From: Centropus unirufus | Taxonomy: Eukaryota > Chordata > Aves > Cuculiformes > Centropidae | DNA length: 64,000 nucleotides | Direction of reading: 5' to 3' | NCBI GenBank assembly: GCA_013397695.1 | Contig: VYZI01000124.1 | Span: forward strand, 821,354 to 885,353 | In this document: positions 1-12,100 of the stretch, piece by piece | Layout: each line of letters opens with the position of its first letter | Numbering within the stretch: position 1 is the first letter of the stretch | Notes under the pieces: model-generated | The model's input: only the letters and a program-made list of their open reading frames with translations | What the model was told of the DNA's origin: nothing | The model's database searches: none | Program-made: the position numbers and the translations under genes

Positions 1-3000
1 GCCTAGATGTTCATTGGCAGAAAAGTTTTGGGGTTGTCTGTATGCCACCTTTCTGAAGAGCTTAATCAATTACATGTTATTAAATAAGGTTTTGTATTCT
101 CTGACTTGCAGAAGGTAATTGGTAGAGATAAGCAATGGAGGGAAAAGAATGGAAAATGTGTTTTAGGTTTCAGATGGTGCTGTGGACAGAACAGATATGA
201 ATATCTTTAAGAAGTCAGTCTAAATCAAAGCATCGTTGCATTGTAGTTTTTCACATGGACAGATTTGCTGCTATGTAATGATGTTTGTATAATTTTGTTT
301 GTTAGGTAGCTTATATATCCAATTTTAGAAGAAGGATATTTATAGATGGCAGATGATATTGAAAGAAGTGATGAATGGAAATAACCAAAATAATATGCTG
401 TTTTATTACTCAAGTCATTAAGGAAAACCGATTTGAATTTTATTTCAAGAGACTATATCTTGATTCAAGAGTAGAAAAGAAATGAGTATTTTGTAGGATA
501 TATCCCAGGATTAAATTTAATCATATAAAATACGGTCTCAAAGATATTATTTCAGTTTTTGAGCTGGCTTCCTTGGAAAGACCGAAATATATGATTAATC
601 ACCTTGCCTCACATTCTGTTTTCTCTACGCACTTGGTTTTCAGACTCATGTTTTTAAGAATTATTATTTTCCTGAAAGAAGAAAATCCAAAATATTGAGA
701 ATGTACACTTACATAAACTCCAACTCATTTATTTTCTCTCAGTTGACGTAATTAATCTAAACATATTTACAGGTATTGCCAAAACAAGTTCAATTCTTTT
801 GGAACAAAGACTTGGGTAGTACACTTCTGGTGTATTCCCTTGCTGTCGTGAGACAACAGTATTTAGAAACACTTTAGCATCAACAAACTTGAAAGATAAT
901 ATCTCTTTTCCTAAATCAGAGCCGATGCACCTGGCACGCAGAATACTAAAAACTTGGTTTTATTAAGAAGGGCTTTATCAGTAGGGTCAAGTGATGATAT
1001 TTGTACTTCTTTCCAAAGTTGTGACAACTGGATATCTTTTTCCTTGAATAATCTCAGTTTTGTACTATGTGTCACCTTTTGAAGACACTTTTGGAGATAC
1101 TACACTAAAAACATTTGGAGATGCAATATTTTTTAAAAAATATTTTGTAAGTTATAAAGATGAGCAGAAAAACTTTGAACTAATGCTGTATTTTGAGCAT
1201 CCCAGGTATCTGTTGTTTTGATGTCATGTTTCCCTTTGAGTTTACTTGTACTGCATTTTAAGTGAAGAAGTTCTTACTACTAGAAATAACAGCAGCTAGG
1301 TAAATACAAGGGTTAGAACTTTTGGCTTGGTCAGAAAAGTAAAATATAGAGTATCTAATAAGATAAATACAGATAAATACAAATAAATTAACGATGGACT
1401 TTAAACTAAACGTAAATGATCAAATATGAAAGTGCCTAGCCAAAAGAATACTGTTCCTTATAATAGCAATATGATCTCTTAAATACTACTTGTTATCTAT
1501 AGAGTTAAAAACATTATCCCTGTCGTTTATGACAGATGGAAAAAGGGCCTTTTCATTCTAACTACTAATGAAAGTAAAACTGTCATCAAAGCATTTTTTT
1601 TTTTAAATAGATATATAAAGTCTCAATGTATAATAGCGGGGTAAAAATGCAAAACAAAGGAAAAGCATAGGTCTGTAGAGGCATGTCATATGGCACTTTT
1701 TATAGCCTGCTTCCTAGACCTCCATAAATTTCGGTTACTCATTGGCAGAACAATAAGGTAGTCGATTCTTTGCTTGTAAAAGAGTATTATTAAAGAAAAA
1801 ATACAAACATAGACAAAGGTAAATAAATCTCCACCTAGCAATGGGAATCTAATGAGCAAAAAAACCAAAAGGGAGCTGCCTGTCACAAAGGAACTACAGA
1901 GCTGAGCACTGTTTTGGCTGATGTTTGTTGAGCTTCATTTTTGCTTCATTTTTCCCTTTTTAATTGCAGTGAAGTGAGACACACCTCGATCTGAAATTCA
2001 TTAGCAGCAAACTAGATAACATTTCAGAATTTGACTTAGAAATTAGAATTAGATTAGCTAGAATTAGCTTCTTTTGAACAAGGAGGTGAAATGTAACAGC
2101 TACATCTCCAAAGTATGGCTGGAAAAGATCTTCAGCTTCACAGGCACAGTAGCATGGAAGTTTCACTGATAATCCATCATCAAGATATATTACAGATGAT
2201 AGTGATGGTCACTGAAACATCAAAATTGTTGAATGTTCACTCTGTTTTAAAACTGACAGGAGATGAACTGCTGAAGATGAATAAAGCCTTTAGTTTAACC
2301 CTGTATTCGGTTTTATTTTCACACCACTCAGTAATATACGTTTTTAAGGTTAGAATAAATATAATTTTCTTGTAATGCTCCCCTTTCAGAGTGTTTCCAC
2401 AGAATCTACATGAAGACACATTGACAATAAGTGAACAGAAAATGTCAATTTAAATAATTTGTTTGGAATAGTGTTCCAAATTATTACAAAAGTAGTAGAA
2501 CAAATATTTCTGAAATTTAATGTATGAAATGCCACTTCAATAGGGCTTTAATTATCTCCTTTTTAAGTACTGAATTTTATCCACTGGGTTTCATTGAGGA
2601 GAAAATTGGAAATTTGGAAAAAGCAAATTCTTTTTTAGCTTTAAGTGTAATACTATTGCATTTTCCATTGCTCATTCTCTGTTTTAACTAATAACTCGAG
2701 TGCCTGTCTTTTGACTCCCAATTATCTCCTCATATCTCCACTTTTTATTAATCTTAGACTTATTACTACTTTGAAGCTTTTAATGACTCTGCTGTCTATC
2801 ATAATTTCTAGTAGAGATTCATCATTTGTACTGCCTCATAATACTCAGCTTTTAGGTGATTTACCAAAAATACAAATACAAGGGTGGAATGTCCCATGCT
2901 AATGGAAGATGTCATATATAGCTAATAAGAAAATGAAGGACCAAATTGAAAAATACTATGCTATGCAGACCTAAAGTCTGATTTTTTATAATATCTTAAG

Positions 3001-3709
3001 ATATATTTAGACAAAACCAGCTATGTACAAGTGACCTGAGTTTCAACTGTTTTTAAGTGACTGCTTAAAGGAAAAAAAACCAAAAACCCGAAATATAGAT
3101 ATTCCGGTTATAGATATATAGGTTATAGATATTTACAAAGAAGACTTCACAAGTAATTATATGAAAATATTCTTAGAATTATTCTTGTCAGATTTCTTTG
3201 GGAAGATTATAGTTTAACTGATAGAAAAAAGAAAAAAAGTATTGAGATATGATTGTACTGCAAAAGCAAAACCTTTCTCCATTTGATTTAATCAATCATG
3301 AAAACCTGATTTTAAAACTTAGACTACCAGCATCTTTAGGATAAGCTATAAACAGATTTTTAATTTATCCTTAATGATCATTTGAGATTGATAATATGAA
3401 GACCTCCTGCAAAATCAATTGTTAGGCAATACTAATAAATATTTTATTGATCAGGTTAGTGTAAGTGTAAGATCTCTTCCAGGGTTTGCAAGACAGAATT
3501 CTTTGTGCATACATAAATAGAATACACAAAGATAGAATTTAAATGGTGGGAAATAAAAAGATCACAATCAAATAAACATCTTCAGAATGTAGTCATAGTT
3601 AAAATAGCTCATCTTGGAATGGAAAAAAAATTGCCTAGCCATACAGATTGGGACATTCTGTACAAGAAACCCAGGGCTAAGAGAAGATTTTTAAGAGCAC
3701 TCCAGAAAA
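1..3709. other. Non-coding AT-rich stretch, no gene recognised
   Basis: No reading frame of convincing length or composition is present on either strand. The frames that exist are under 90 codons and lie in AT-rich, low-complexity sequence. Small local structure includes a 10-bp tandem unit (AGATAAATAC, about 2.7 copies from 1361) and a repeated GGTTATAGATAT near 3105-3135. I recognise no transposon in it. Confidence 0.6.
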
Positions 3710-3715
3710 CATATT
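3710..3715. repeat. Target-site duplication, left copy (CATATT)
   Basis: The hexamer CATATT lies directly before the first TG of the solo LTR and is repeated exactly after its last CA (4157-4162). A perfect 6-bp duplication is the signature left by retroviral integrases of the class II (ERVK/alpharetrovirus-like) type. Confidence 0.7.
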
Positions 3716-3761
3716 TGTCACCGTAGAGATGGACTCGACAAATGGCTTTTGAGGCAATTTC

Positions 3762-3767
3762 TTTATT
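3762..3767 (-). terminator. LTR polyadenylation signal AATAAA
   Basis: The plus strand reads TTTATT, so the minus strand reads AATAAA inside the solo LTR. It lies about 40 bp downstream of the TATA-like box, which is the short R region expected of a compact avian LTR. The sequence is intact; activity is unknown. Confidence 0.6.
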
Positions 3768-3796
3768 AGAAAAGACGCAGCAACTTTACAGAGAGC

Positions 3797-3840
3797 CTTT
3801 TTATAACTTTTCTTACTCGGTGTGTACTTTCTCTATTGGC
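3797..3840 (-). promoter_or_regulatory. LTR core promoter: CCAAT and TATA boxes
   Basis: On the minus strand GCCAAT (complement of 3835-3840) precedes TTATAAAAAGG (complement of about 3797-3807) by some 27 bp. This is a normal retroviral U3 core-promoter arrangement. A second CCAAT-type motif lies near 3860. If active, transcription would run toward lower coordinates. Whether it is used cannot be seen from sequence. Confidence 0.5.
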
Positions 3841-4156
3841 TAAAATATTTCCTTACAGTGATTGGTAGCTAGTTGTCAACATCTTGTTCATTCCTTCCTA
3901 CATCCTGCCCACTGGTTAACCCTTTCATCGCACTCATTTACAGTCTTCTTAATACACTTTCTTTGTGGCTTCAAGGGTACACTGTAGAGCCATCAAGGTC
4001 AATTTCATCTTCCTTAATGAGGTCCTCCCTGACACATATTCCTACCTGTACTGTCTGCTTTACATTTCTACTAATTGCATGCTGACTGGACACAGACTCT
4101 ACCTGCACTCCTGGCAAGGGTAACCCAGCAGATAGGCTTAGGCACATTTAGTCCCA

Positions 4157-4162
4157 CATATT
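4157..4162. repeat. Target-site duplication, right copy (CATATT)
   Basis: Exact repeat of 3710-3715, immediately after the terminal CA of the solo LTR. The absence of any mismatch suggests a relatively young insertion, although six bases cannot date it. Confidence 0.7.
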
Positions 4163-7100
4163 TCAGTCACACCTAAATTTGCATTTTTTGCTTCTCCATT
4201 TACATGACAGTTTAATCTGACCACAAGGTAATCTTTTGTTATAGAACAGGAAAGCCCAGTTACATGAGGATATGCTGAATTTAGAACCATATGTGTCCTT
4301 GTAATTGCCTGAAAAGTTTAACTATATTATAATGAAGAAAATGAAGTTGCAGGAAGGTATAAGTCTATAAAGCATTTTCAGAATCATGTATTTCAAGATT
4401 ATGATGGGTAACAAAGTTCTAAATGTGCACTATCAAGCAACATGTTTCTAGACCCTATTTATTGGGCCAACAAGTTTCTGCTAAGTAAATTGATGTGAAT
4501 TTTAACGACTTATTTAAAATTAACTAAATCTGGCAGAGAATTATGATAATTTGTCGGTCTATTCTTCGGTCAGTACTACTGATATCACAGTGTGAGACCA
4601 CGTATAAGCAGTTGAAGCCTTCCTGCACTTAATTTTTATTTGCTCAAACCCAGATAACTTCATAATTGTATCTTAGTTCATATATCTCTCAACAAGAAAA
4701 ATCTCTTTTCTTTTTCCTTTAGCCTTTACTACTAAAATGGACACTAATTTTGCATTATATAATTTTTAACTGAATATAATTATTAAAGTAGTACTTGGTC
4801 GTGGAGAAGCAGTATCATTAGTTCCAGACAAAATTGACTTTTATTTTATTATACATGGCATCTGTACAGGGAGAACAAACAAAATAATAAAAGCAAAAAT
4901 CTTGAGTTTCTCACATGCAAAGGTGGGGGAAGAATGGGAAGCCTTCAATTACTTTCCGGTCCACAAAAAGCTCAATTTATTAGACTTTCTTTAGGACACA
5001 CAAAGTGTATCTACAAATATAAATAAATATGACGTGGCGTAAGGAATAACTTACAAAGCTAACTATGGAAATCTGTTTCTGTGCAATTGTATTGTCAGTT
5101 TCATAGATCCCCTGTCAGGGCATGTAGGATGGATATGTATAGTATATATTTACTCAGAGGTTGCGTTTTACTTAGGACTGTGTAACAACATTGGATAGAA
5201 GAGCAAGAAAACTTCTTCACTTTGAAAGTGTCTCTGAAAAGCTCTGTGCCAGCTAAGTTTACTGAATATCTCACATTATGTGAGTTGTCTTTCAGTTGTT
5301 ACCTTCACACTTCTGAAGTGATTATTCAAGGAAGCAGAGAGGCAAGTTATTTAGCAGTTTAAACTTAATCTGTATGGTTGGTACTATATCCTATGTGAAA
5401 GGCTGATAGCGCATAGCTATGGCTCTGTATTCATGGCTAGCTATTCTATATTAAAACTTCCTGATTTAAAAATGCTCAGCTACCAGCAGGGAAAATTACA
5501 ACTGTGCATAGCGAGATTAATAGAGTCTACACAGTTGACCAGCATGTGTAGGGAACAGCATCATATAGCATGTTAAGCAAGCTAAGTGCTCTGAGCACAC
5601 ATGATTTATTTGGCTATGACTATCATAGATATCAACACTTGAATACTGGTTATTTGGCTATGACCATCATAGATATCAACACTTGAAATGAATACTGGTT
5701 ATTAATTGCCTGTGTGTGTAATAGTCCATAATCACCAGTCATTCTCAAATAAGCATGAAGGAACGTGATGTCATTTATACAGAATGCATTGTACTGTGCA
5801 AACGTCAGATGACATAATCACTGTGAAGGCAGGTTTTATAAAAGCATAAATGCTAATCTCTTCAGGGACAGGGGAAATAATTCACTATATTCAATGACTT
5901 GTTAAACTTATACAGTCAATGCTTTTGTTGTTTGACTGGCTTGGCAATAGAGCATGATAAAAACATATCTAGGCAGGATTTTAAATAAGGACTGAATTTT
6001 GCTGCTTTCATACATTCAAAGAATTGTCTTCCACTTCAAACAGTACTATTGTTTACACTGATCCTTGTCATAGGGAGAGTTACTACACAGTGCTCATAAG
6101 TAGATTATCATACAGCCTAAATTAATGAACAATAAGGATTTGGACAGGAGTGGATGAAACTCAAATATTTGGACTTGTTTAAGTACCTAAATCCTATAGT
6201 GAGAAGTCAAATTCTATTCAATTTTTTTCTGATTTAAATACTAAAAGAATAAGATTTCTGTTTTCTTCTTGAAATATCAATGCTTGTATTTAAGCTACAT
6301 AACAAAGGAAAATCAGACAAGTAAAATTTACCATTTTCAGGAAAAATTCAATGCTCAAAGATATTATTATTATGCTAAAATGATTATTATACACACATGG
6401 GACAACATGAATGATAAAATGCCATGCTATAGAGATAACTGATTCATTATTTTTCAACAATGCATGCATATTTTAGTGAATATGATTCACTGCAAAATCA
6501 GCTTAGGAAAGATTAAAGTATATGTGAATGAACCCTAAGTATCTGTGAAAATGTTTACCAGCTTTACAGTTTGGTGGCATTGTAGACCATTGGGCAGTTT
6601 TCATATGGATCTCCCCATTTAAAACCAAAAAATGCTAGCTTGTTAATTAACCTGGACCTTCTATATGAAGTAACGTTAGGGGTCTTTGGGGAAAATGTCC
6701 TTGTTCCTTCTTGGTTTTTTACTTCTAGAGCAGTAATTTGAGGGCACATTGAGCCACAAGATGAGGTAATAAACCTAGTTGTGGCCACAAAGACTATAGC
6801 ACCCTGCTGATCTGGTCTGAATTCCACCAACAAAGTGCAGCAGTTGGCCCGTCAACTTGACTGTACTAAGACATCCAATTCACTCATTCTGAAATTCTTT
6901 CATGCATGCTTATTTAATACTGTTTAAACTCAGTTACATCCCCCATGATATTTCTACTTTGTGCTCATCTTGAATATGTAATTCACCACAAAATGATCCC
7001 TTGCCAAAGCAACATAGTCAGATTAAAGAAAACAGCATCCTAGAAAACATGGCGAAGGTAAATCTACAAATTGCCTCTAAAAATGCTATGCTATTCTATT

Positions 7101-9051
7101 TACAGATTTAGGGTTTTCTGAGAAATGCAACAAATTTCTTTTAACTGCAAGATCTGGTTTGAAGATTCTTCTTTCTCAGGTCCAAAAGAGCAGAATGCAA
7201 AAAAGGTCCTTAGGCAGTTTTAATGCACAGTGACTGTCAATCCTTGGTAGAAAACTGTCTTTAGTCATGCTAATCAATCTTCTAAGAGGACACTAGTCAC
7301 TACAAGGTATTTCTTTTAATGTATTAATAATGATATTCAGCTTATCAATATGTATATTCATGAACAAATACTGAAGTTCTTTGGAAAAGTTGTCAGGTGT
7401 CCATTTCGCAGGCAAAAGATGACCAGCCAATAGTTAAGAAAAGTAACTTCGCACAGCCGCACAGCAACTTCAAAGACTGGAACTTAATCTGGATCCCCAC
7501 TGCAGAGAGCACTGAATTCTGCTCATTAATTGTGTTTTCACTGACCTTTCAGATGGGATATATGTATGTTTGTCGTGCCACAGTTAACTTCTAGGAGGAT
7601 AAAATAATCCAGAAGGAGATAACATCCCTTCGTGGAGTCAAGATGACAGCTGGAATGCATTCTTCCCAAGGACATTTCTTGAGCATAATTCATTTAGCAT
7701 GTGAGCACACTATTTTAAAAAGACCTATTTATGAGGCTAGTTCTCTATACAAGTGTTTCAAGATCAGCCCCATCAGCCAGTCCTGCCCTTCAGTGTTACT
7801 TCCTGAAATGCTTAACCTGAATTTCAAACCTGGGTTTTAAAATGGCTTATCTGGAAATTATTATTGTGAGGTGAACAGAACTAAGTTAATAACATCATAA
7901 TTTTTTGAAAGAATGTGGCAGTGCTTAGTATCAGCAGTAGTACCTTCCAAATTCTCTCAGAAATTGTTCCAACAAGTAGCTGTTACTATTACTGTAATTG
8001 CAAAATAGGTTCACAGTTTCATTAGTGGTATTTCAACGTCACTTTGGAATGACACAAAATAGCATAGGATAGAATGAGTCAGTAACATTATATTATTGAT
8101 TTTCATACCCACATTTATTTCTCACAGTAGCACAATAAAGAATTAGAAGACATTGAGTCAGATTGTCTGAATTATGTTGAGCAGGAAAAGACCTAGAGAT
8201 TAAAACCATTCTTTAAATGCATCACTATAGCTACTGAATTTCATGCATATTTACTCACATACTTGGAATGAGTTGAGTATAGATTTGACTTATACCCATA
8301 ATATCCAACCATGAAATAAAAAAGACATGGTAGAAACAGCACTAGAGTACTGGGAAGGAACAGGTAAAAGTTACAGCCACTGTCACAGTTCTAGTTCTAG
8401 TTCAGTTAAGAGTCACAATCTTGAAAAATGTATCTTTTGAGTAAAAGAATCATATGGGATAACTCAAGCCTTGTTACCGAACTAAATTAACTTTCCAGAT
8501 TTGGCTTGAAGCAGTATTATTCACATGCAGATCTCCATCAGTAATAGTGCGGCAGAAAGAGAACTTCTCATAGAAGAATGGATAGCAAGCTGAAGATCAT
8601 TAATATCTTCAACCAGCACAGCTGTGTACAGAATGCACATGTGCCTCTAGCCTCCTCTTCCAAAATTCTACAGTAATGAAGAAACAGTTAAATTGCCATT
8701 AATGGGGTATTAGACAATAGCAGTAAAAGGAGAGCCAAGCTTCTTTTACAATTAGGAGTATGGCATTTTTGCTTCAGCTAAGGAAGCGCTTTTGGAAAAT
8801 TCCTGAAAACTTTAATTTATTTTTTGTATTACTGCTATGATGTTCACCTTCTTGAAAATATGACTGATTTAGCAGGTAAACTTGGACCTGTTATTTTTCT
8901 TTCCAATTTATTTGCTGATAAAGAATAATACTGACTATAAAATTATTTTTATTGCCAAATTATGCTCACTTTCTTTTTTATTCACATGTTATGTCATAAT
9001 TTCAACACCTCCCAGAATAATGAAGAGTGCTTTTAGAGGAAGCTTTTTTTT
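4163..9051. other. Non-coding unique stretch, no gene recognised
   Basis: Apart from the tandem duplication at 5607-5699, nothing here is recognisable as a gene or transposon. The longest frame is on the minus strand between 6564 and 6833. It begins at a TTG rather than an ATG and shows no known domain. The sequence is AT-rich with scattered short homopolymers. Confidence 0.55.
5607..5699. repeat. Two-copy tandem duplication, ~44/49 bp
   Basis: The 44-bp unit 5607-5650 is followed directly by a 49-bp copy at 5651-5699. The copies differ by one substitution (T/C after GGCTATGAC) and a 5-bp insertion in the second (AAATG near 5686-5690). The adjacency and near identity point to a recent slippage or unequal-exchange event. 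No coding role is apparent. Confidence 0.9.
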
Positions 9052-10935
9052 CATAGAATCACAGAATACCAGGTTGGTATCAAGGATCACCTGATCCAGC
9101 CATTCTTGGCAAAAGTATAGTCTAGGCAAAATGACTCTGCACCCTGTCCAGCTGAATCTTATAAGTCCCCAGTGGTGGGAAACTCACTTCCCTGGGGCAA
9201 TTGTTCCAATGGCTAATTGTTCTCAATGTGAAAAAATTCCCTCTTGAGCCCAATCGGACTCTCCCCATGTGTGAATTGTACCTATTAGCTTTCATCTTGT
9301 CCATGTGACTTCTTGTGAAAAGGAGTCCATCTTCTTTGTAGCCATCCTAAATGGCTAGATATGATGATAAGGTTTCCCCATAGCCTTTTTTTCTTAAGGC
9401 TGAACAAACCCAGTTCCCTCAGCCTTTCCTCACATAGCAGGCCTCCCACAGCTCTGATCATCTTTGTGGCTCTTCTCTGGAGTTTCTCCAGCCTTTCCAC
9501 AGATTTTGTACAACAGGGACCAAAACTAAATACAATAGTCCAGATTTGGCCTGAAAAGTCCTAAGTAGAGTGGGCTAATGACATGTTTATCTCTGCTGGT
9601 GATGCTCTTGTTACAACCCAGCATTCTGTTGGCTTTCTTCTCCATGACAGTGCACTGTGCACTTCTGTTGGGCATGCTGCCCACCAGGACCTGCAGGCCC
9701 ATTTCCACAGAGCTACTTTCACAGCCTATTCTGCACTCCTGGGTTATGTTTTCTTCAGGTTCTTGTTAGCCTACTCTTTTAGCCTATCCAGGGTTTCCTG
9801 CAGGGTGGCTTTTGCTTCCAAAGTTTTCCTTATTCCGTTTAGTATCAACACACTTCAACAGGAGACACTTGACCTCGTCATTGAGAACATTTACAAAGAT
9901 ACAGAACAGTCTTGGGCCCAATATCAATCCCTTAGGAACCCCACTTGTGACAGGCTGTCTATTTGAAAAGAAGTTATTTACCACCACCCTCTGGGTGGGG
10001 TTTGTCAGCCATTTCCCTGCCCACTCTACAGATCACTGGTTTGCACGGTAACCCATCAGTTCCTGTAGGGGTATGTTGTGGGAAACTGTATCAAAAGCCT
10101 TGGAGGAATCCAGGGAGACAATGTCCATTGCTTTCTCCACATCAACTGAGCAGGTTACTTCGTCATAGAAGGCAATTTTCTTTGTCAAGCATGATTTGCC
10201 TGAGGTGAATCCATGCTGGCTTTTCCCAATTAAATGCTTCATTTGACTTGTGATAACCTCCAGGAGGATTTGTTCCATAACTTCCCCAGGGTCTGAAGTA
10301 AGACTAATAGGTCTATGATGTCCTGGCTCCATTGTAGTATGCTTCTGTTTTGGTTTGGAGCAAAATCAGAAGCTTACAATTAAGCTAAGGGGATCTTTTG
10401 CTCCATGTACTTGCTCAACTTTAAAGGAGATCAACTGATTTTGTGCTTCCAGGAAAGCACTCTTTAAAAACTGCCAGCACTCACTAGCTCCTTTATCCTC
10501 CATGGAAGCTTCCCACGTGATCCCTCTTAACTGAACTCTGAGCAAGATGAAGTTTGCTTTTCTAAAATCTGACCACTTTGTCTACGTGCTAACCTTCAGC
10601 ATGTTCAGCTTTATCGCACACTCCACAAAACTGTCAGTGCTGCAGCCAAAGGCTTTTACTTAGACCTCACAGAGCAGGTTTTCTTGGCTTGCGAGTAGTA
10701 AGTCTAGCAGAGCCTCATCCCTGGTCGGCACATCTAACAATTGTGTGAGAAAGCAGTCCTCTATGTATTCCAGCAACTTGATGGATGACATATGAGCTAC
10801 TGTATTATTCTTGCCCCTTATGTCTGGATAGTTGAAGTCAACCTGAAGAACCAGGTTCTGTTGACCCAACACTTGATTCAGTGACCTAAATATTGTTTCA
10901 TTGGCCTTATCACCTTGTGCCATAGGCACATCATG
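9052..10935 (-). mobile_element. CR1 retrotransposon, long internally deleted copy
   Basis: The left end is the reverse complement of a CR1 3' terminus, with CATAGAAT and CACAGAAT units at 9052-9067. Going right, the minus strand runs backwards through a short 3' UTR, the ORF2 C-terminal region, a reverse-transcriptase part, a junction near 10335-10400 where several hundred bases of ORF2 are missing, the linker after the endonuclease, and part of the endonuclease domain up to about 10912. Most CR1 copies are cut off near the 3' end, so a copy reaching the endonuclease is longer than usual. The element is broken by frameshifts and cannot encode a functional protein. The right boundary is approximate, because similarity fades between about 10915 and 10970. 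Confidence 0.9.
9122..10912 (-). pseudogene. CR1 ORF2 remnant (endonuclease / reverse transcriptase)
   Basis: ORF2 of CR1 encodes an APE-type endonuclease followed by a reverse transcriptase. Here it survives as several out-of-frame pieces. The endonuclease part (about 10670-10912) has LVLQVDFNYPDI, in which the D-F-N of the GDFN motif remains but the glycine is replaced by valine. A linker piece follows (about 10400-10670). The RT part (about 10033-10332) contains RPISLTS and SKAFDTVSHN, which is RT motif A with its aspartate. The next RT piece (about 9784-9987) has VTSGVPKG and LGPRLF, but the FADD catalytic box is lost, reading LKCVDTK. The C-terminal parts (9526-9708, 9285-9500, 9122-9304) contain KKANRMLGC, ERLRELGLFSL and HWNNCPREV. 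The frame ends at a stop at 9122. It is inactive. Confidence 0.85.
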
Positions 10936-11900
10936 CAGTTTTATTGGAAATAAAATGAATCCTACATCATAAAATACATTAGACAATTGAATAAACTGGA
11001 ATCTGGATGGGAATGATAAAATCTTATTTGAGAAAACTATCTCTCTACAGAAAAAGCAATATGTCATGAAAAAGCAGGGTAAGTAAATGTCCATAATCAG
11101 AGGAAAAGAATATCTCAATATTTAATAAGTCAAATAGGTCTCTGGTATTTCTAAGCCTACAGAAATCAGAACAGAGCAATGTTTGAGTATGTCAAAATTT
11201 TATCATACTGTTGTGAATCAAGGAATTATTGCTCTCTTTCACTGCCCAAAATTTGCTGTGAAATATAGATGTTCCAAACAGAATTTTTTTTCCTTTACAT
11301 AGATTTTCTTTTCCTAAGGAGATCCACTTCCTTCCATCCAGACCAAGGAAATGATACAATTATTTCATGACCATTATGGGTTTTTTCTTTATTAGTAGCT
11401 GTAAAATATTGCTTATTGAATGCATTTCATCCTACAAAATATTTCTGGGTTGCTTTATTAATAGAAGTCTTTTAGGACAAGATTTTTTTTTTAAATTGCC
11501 GCAAACCAGAGGCTACATGCTTTTAGACATTTTTTTCCTTGGCTCAAGCATTTTACATTAATGACATTACACTTGCACATCCTTCTTAGAAGAAGTCTCT
11601 AATGTTATAAATTGAGAAGCATGTAGGGACTCAGATTGTTGTTGTTATGAGGTCATTTGGGTTGCTCTTCTGAGGTGGGCAGAATTGTTTTCGCTGTTCT
11701 ACACCTGTACAGCTTTTTTAATATTAATGTTAAGGATCAATTTCTGCATTGCTCCTCTTCTTTTTCTTTAGTTTTGGCAAACAGAGAGAAGGTTTACGAT
11801 ACACATATGAGATCATTTATTGAGTGTTATAAGAAGCACATTCTGCACGCAGTTTGATACAATGGATACTATGTTAGACATATTTTTACTTTAAGTGCTA

Positions 11901-12100
11901 AATAAGTGTGGCAAAACCCACATAACTTGTCAGTGTGTAAGTTAACTAGCTTGGGAACTAGAGAAGGGTACACAATGGGCTATTCATTTTTTTTATTTTT
12001 TATTGGACTGGTAAATTAGCATGTGAAAATCCACACAACCTGCCAGTGCATAGGTTTAAATTACTTGCAACCTAGACTATGATACACACTGGACTTTTAA
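11901..12100. repeat. Old two-copy tandem duplication, ~113-bp period
   Basis: The segment from 11901 (AATAAGTGTGGCAAAACCCA) reappears 113 bp later from 12014 (AATTAGCATGTGAAAATCCA). Similarity continues through CACATAACTTGTCAGTG against CACACAACCTGCCAGTG, and further on through TACACAATGGGCT against TACACACTGGACT. The copies differ at many positions, so this duplication is much older than the one at 5.6 kb. Both may be fragments of an unrecognised repeat family. Confidence 0.65.

Larger units (their letters stand above)
3716..4156 (-). mobile_element. Solo LTR of an endogenous retrovirus (class II-like)
   Basis: This 441-bp insertion begins TG, ends CA and is flanked by a perfect 6-bp duplication (CATATT). 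Read on the minus strand, it shows the order expected of a retroviral LTR. U3 comes first, with CCAAT-type boxes (complement of 3835-3840 and around 3860-3866). A TATA-like TTATAAAAAGG follows (complement of about 3797-3807). About 40 bp further is AATAAA (complement of 3762-3767), then a ~46-bp tail to the terminal CA. No internal retroviral sequence adjoins it, so it is a solo LTR formed by recombination between the two LTRs of a former provirus. The family is not named here. The 6-bp duplication favours a class II avian ERV; class I and ERVL elements usually leave 4 or 5 bp. Confidence 0.75.

Noticed and set aside
9583..9966. Plus-strand frame of 127 codons
   Set aside because: It lies antisense to the CR1 ORF2 remnant, which explains the sequence on the minus strand.
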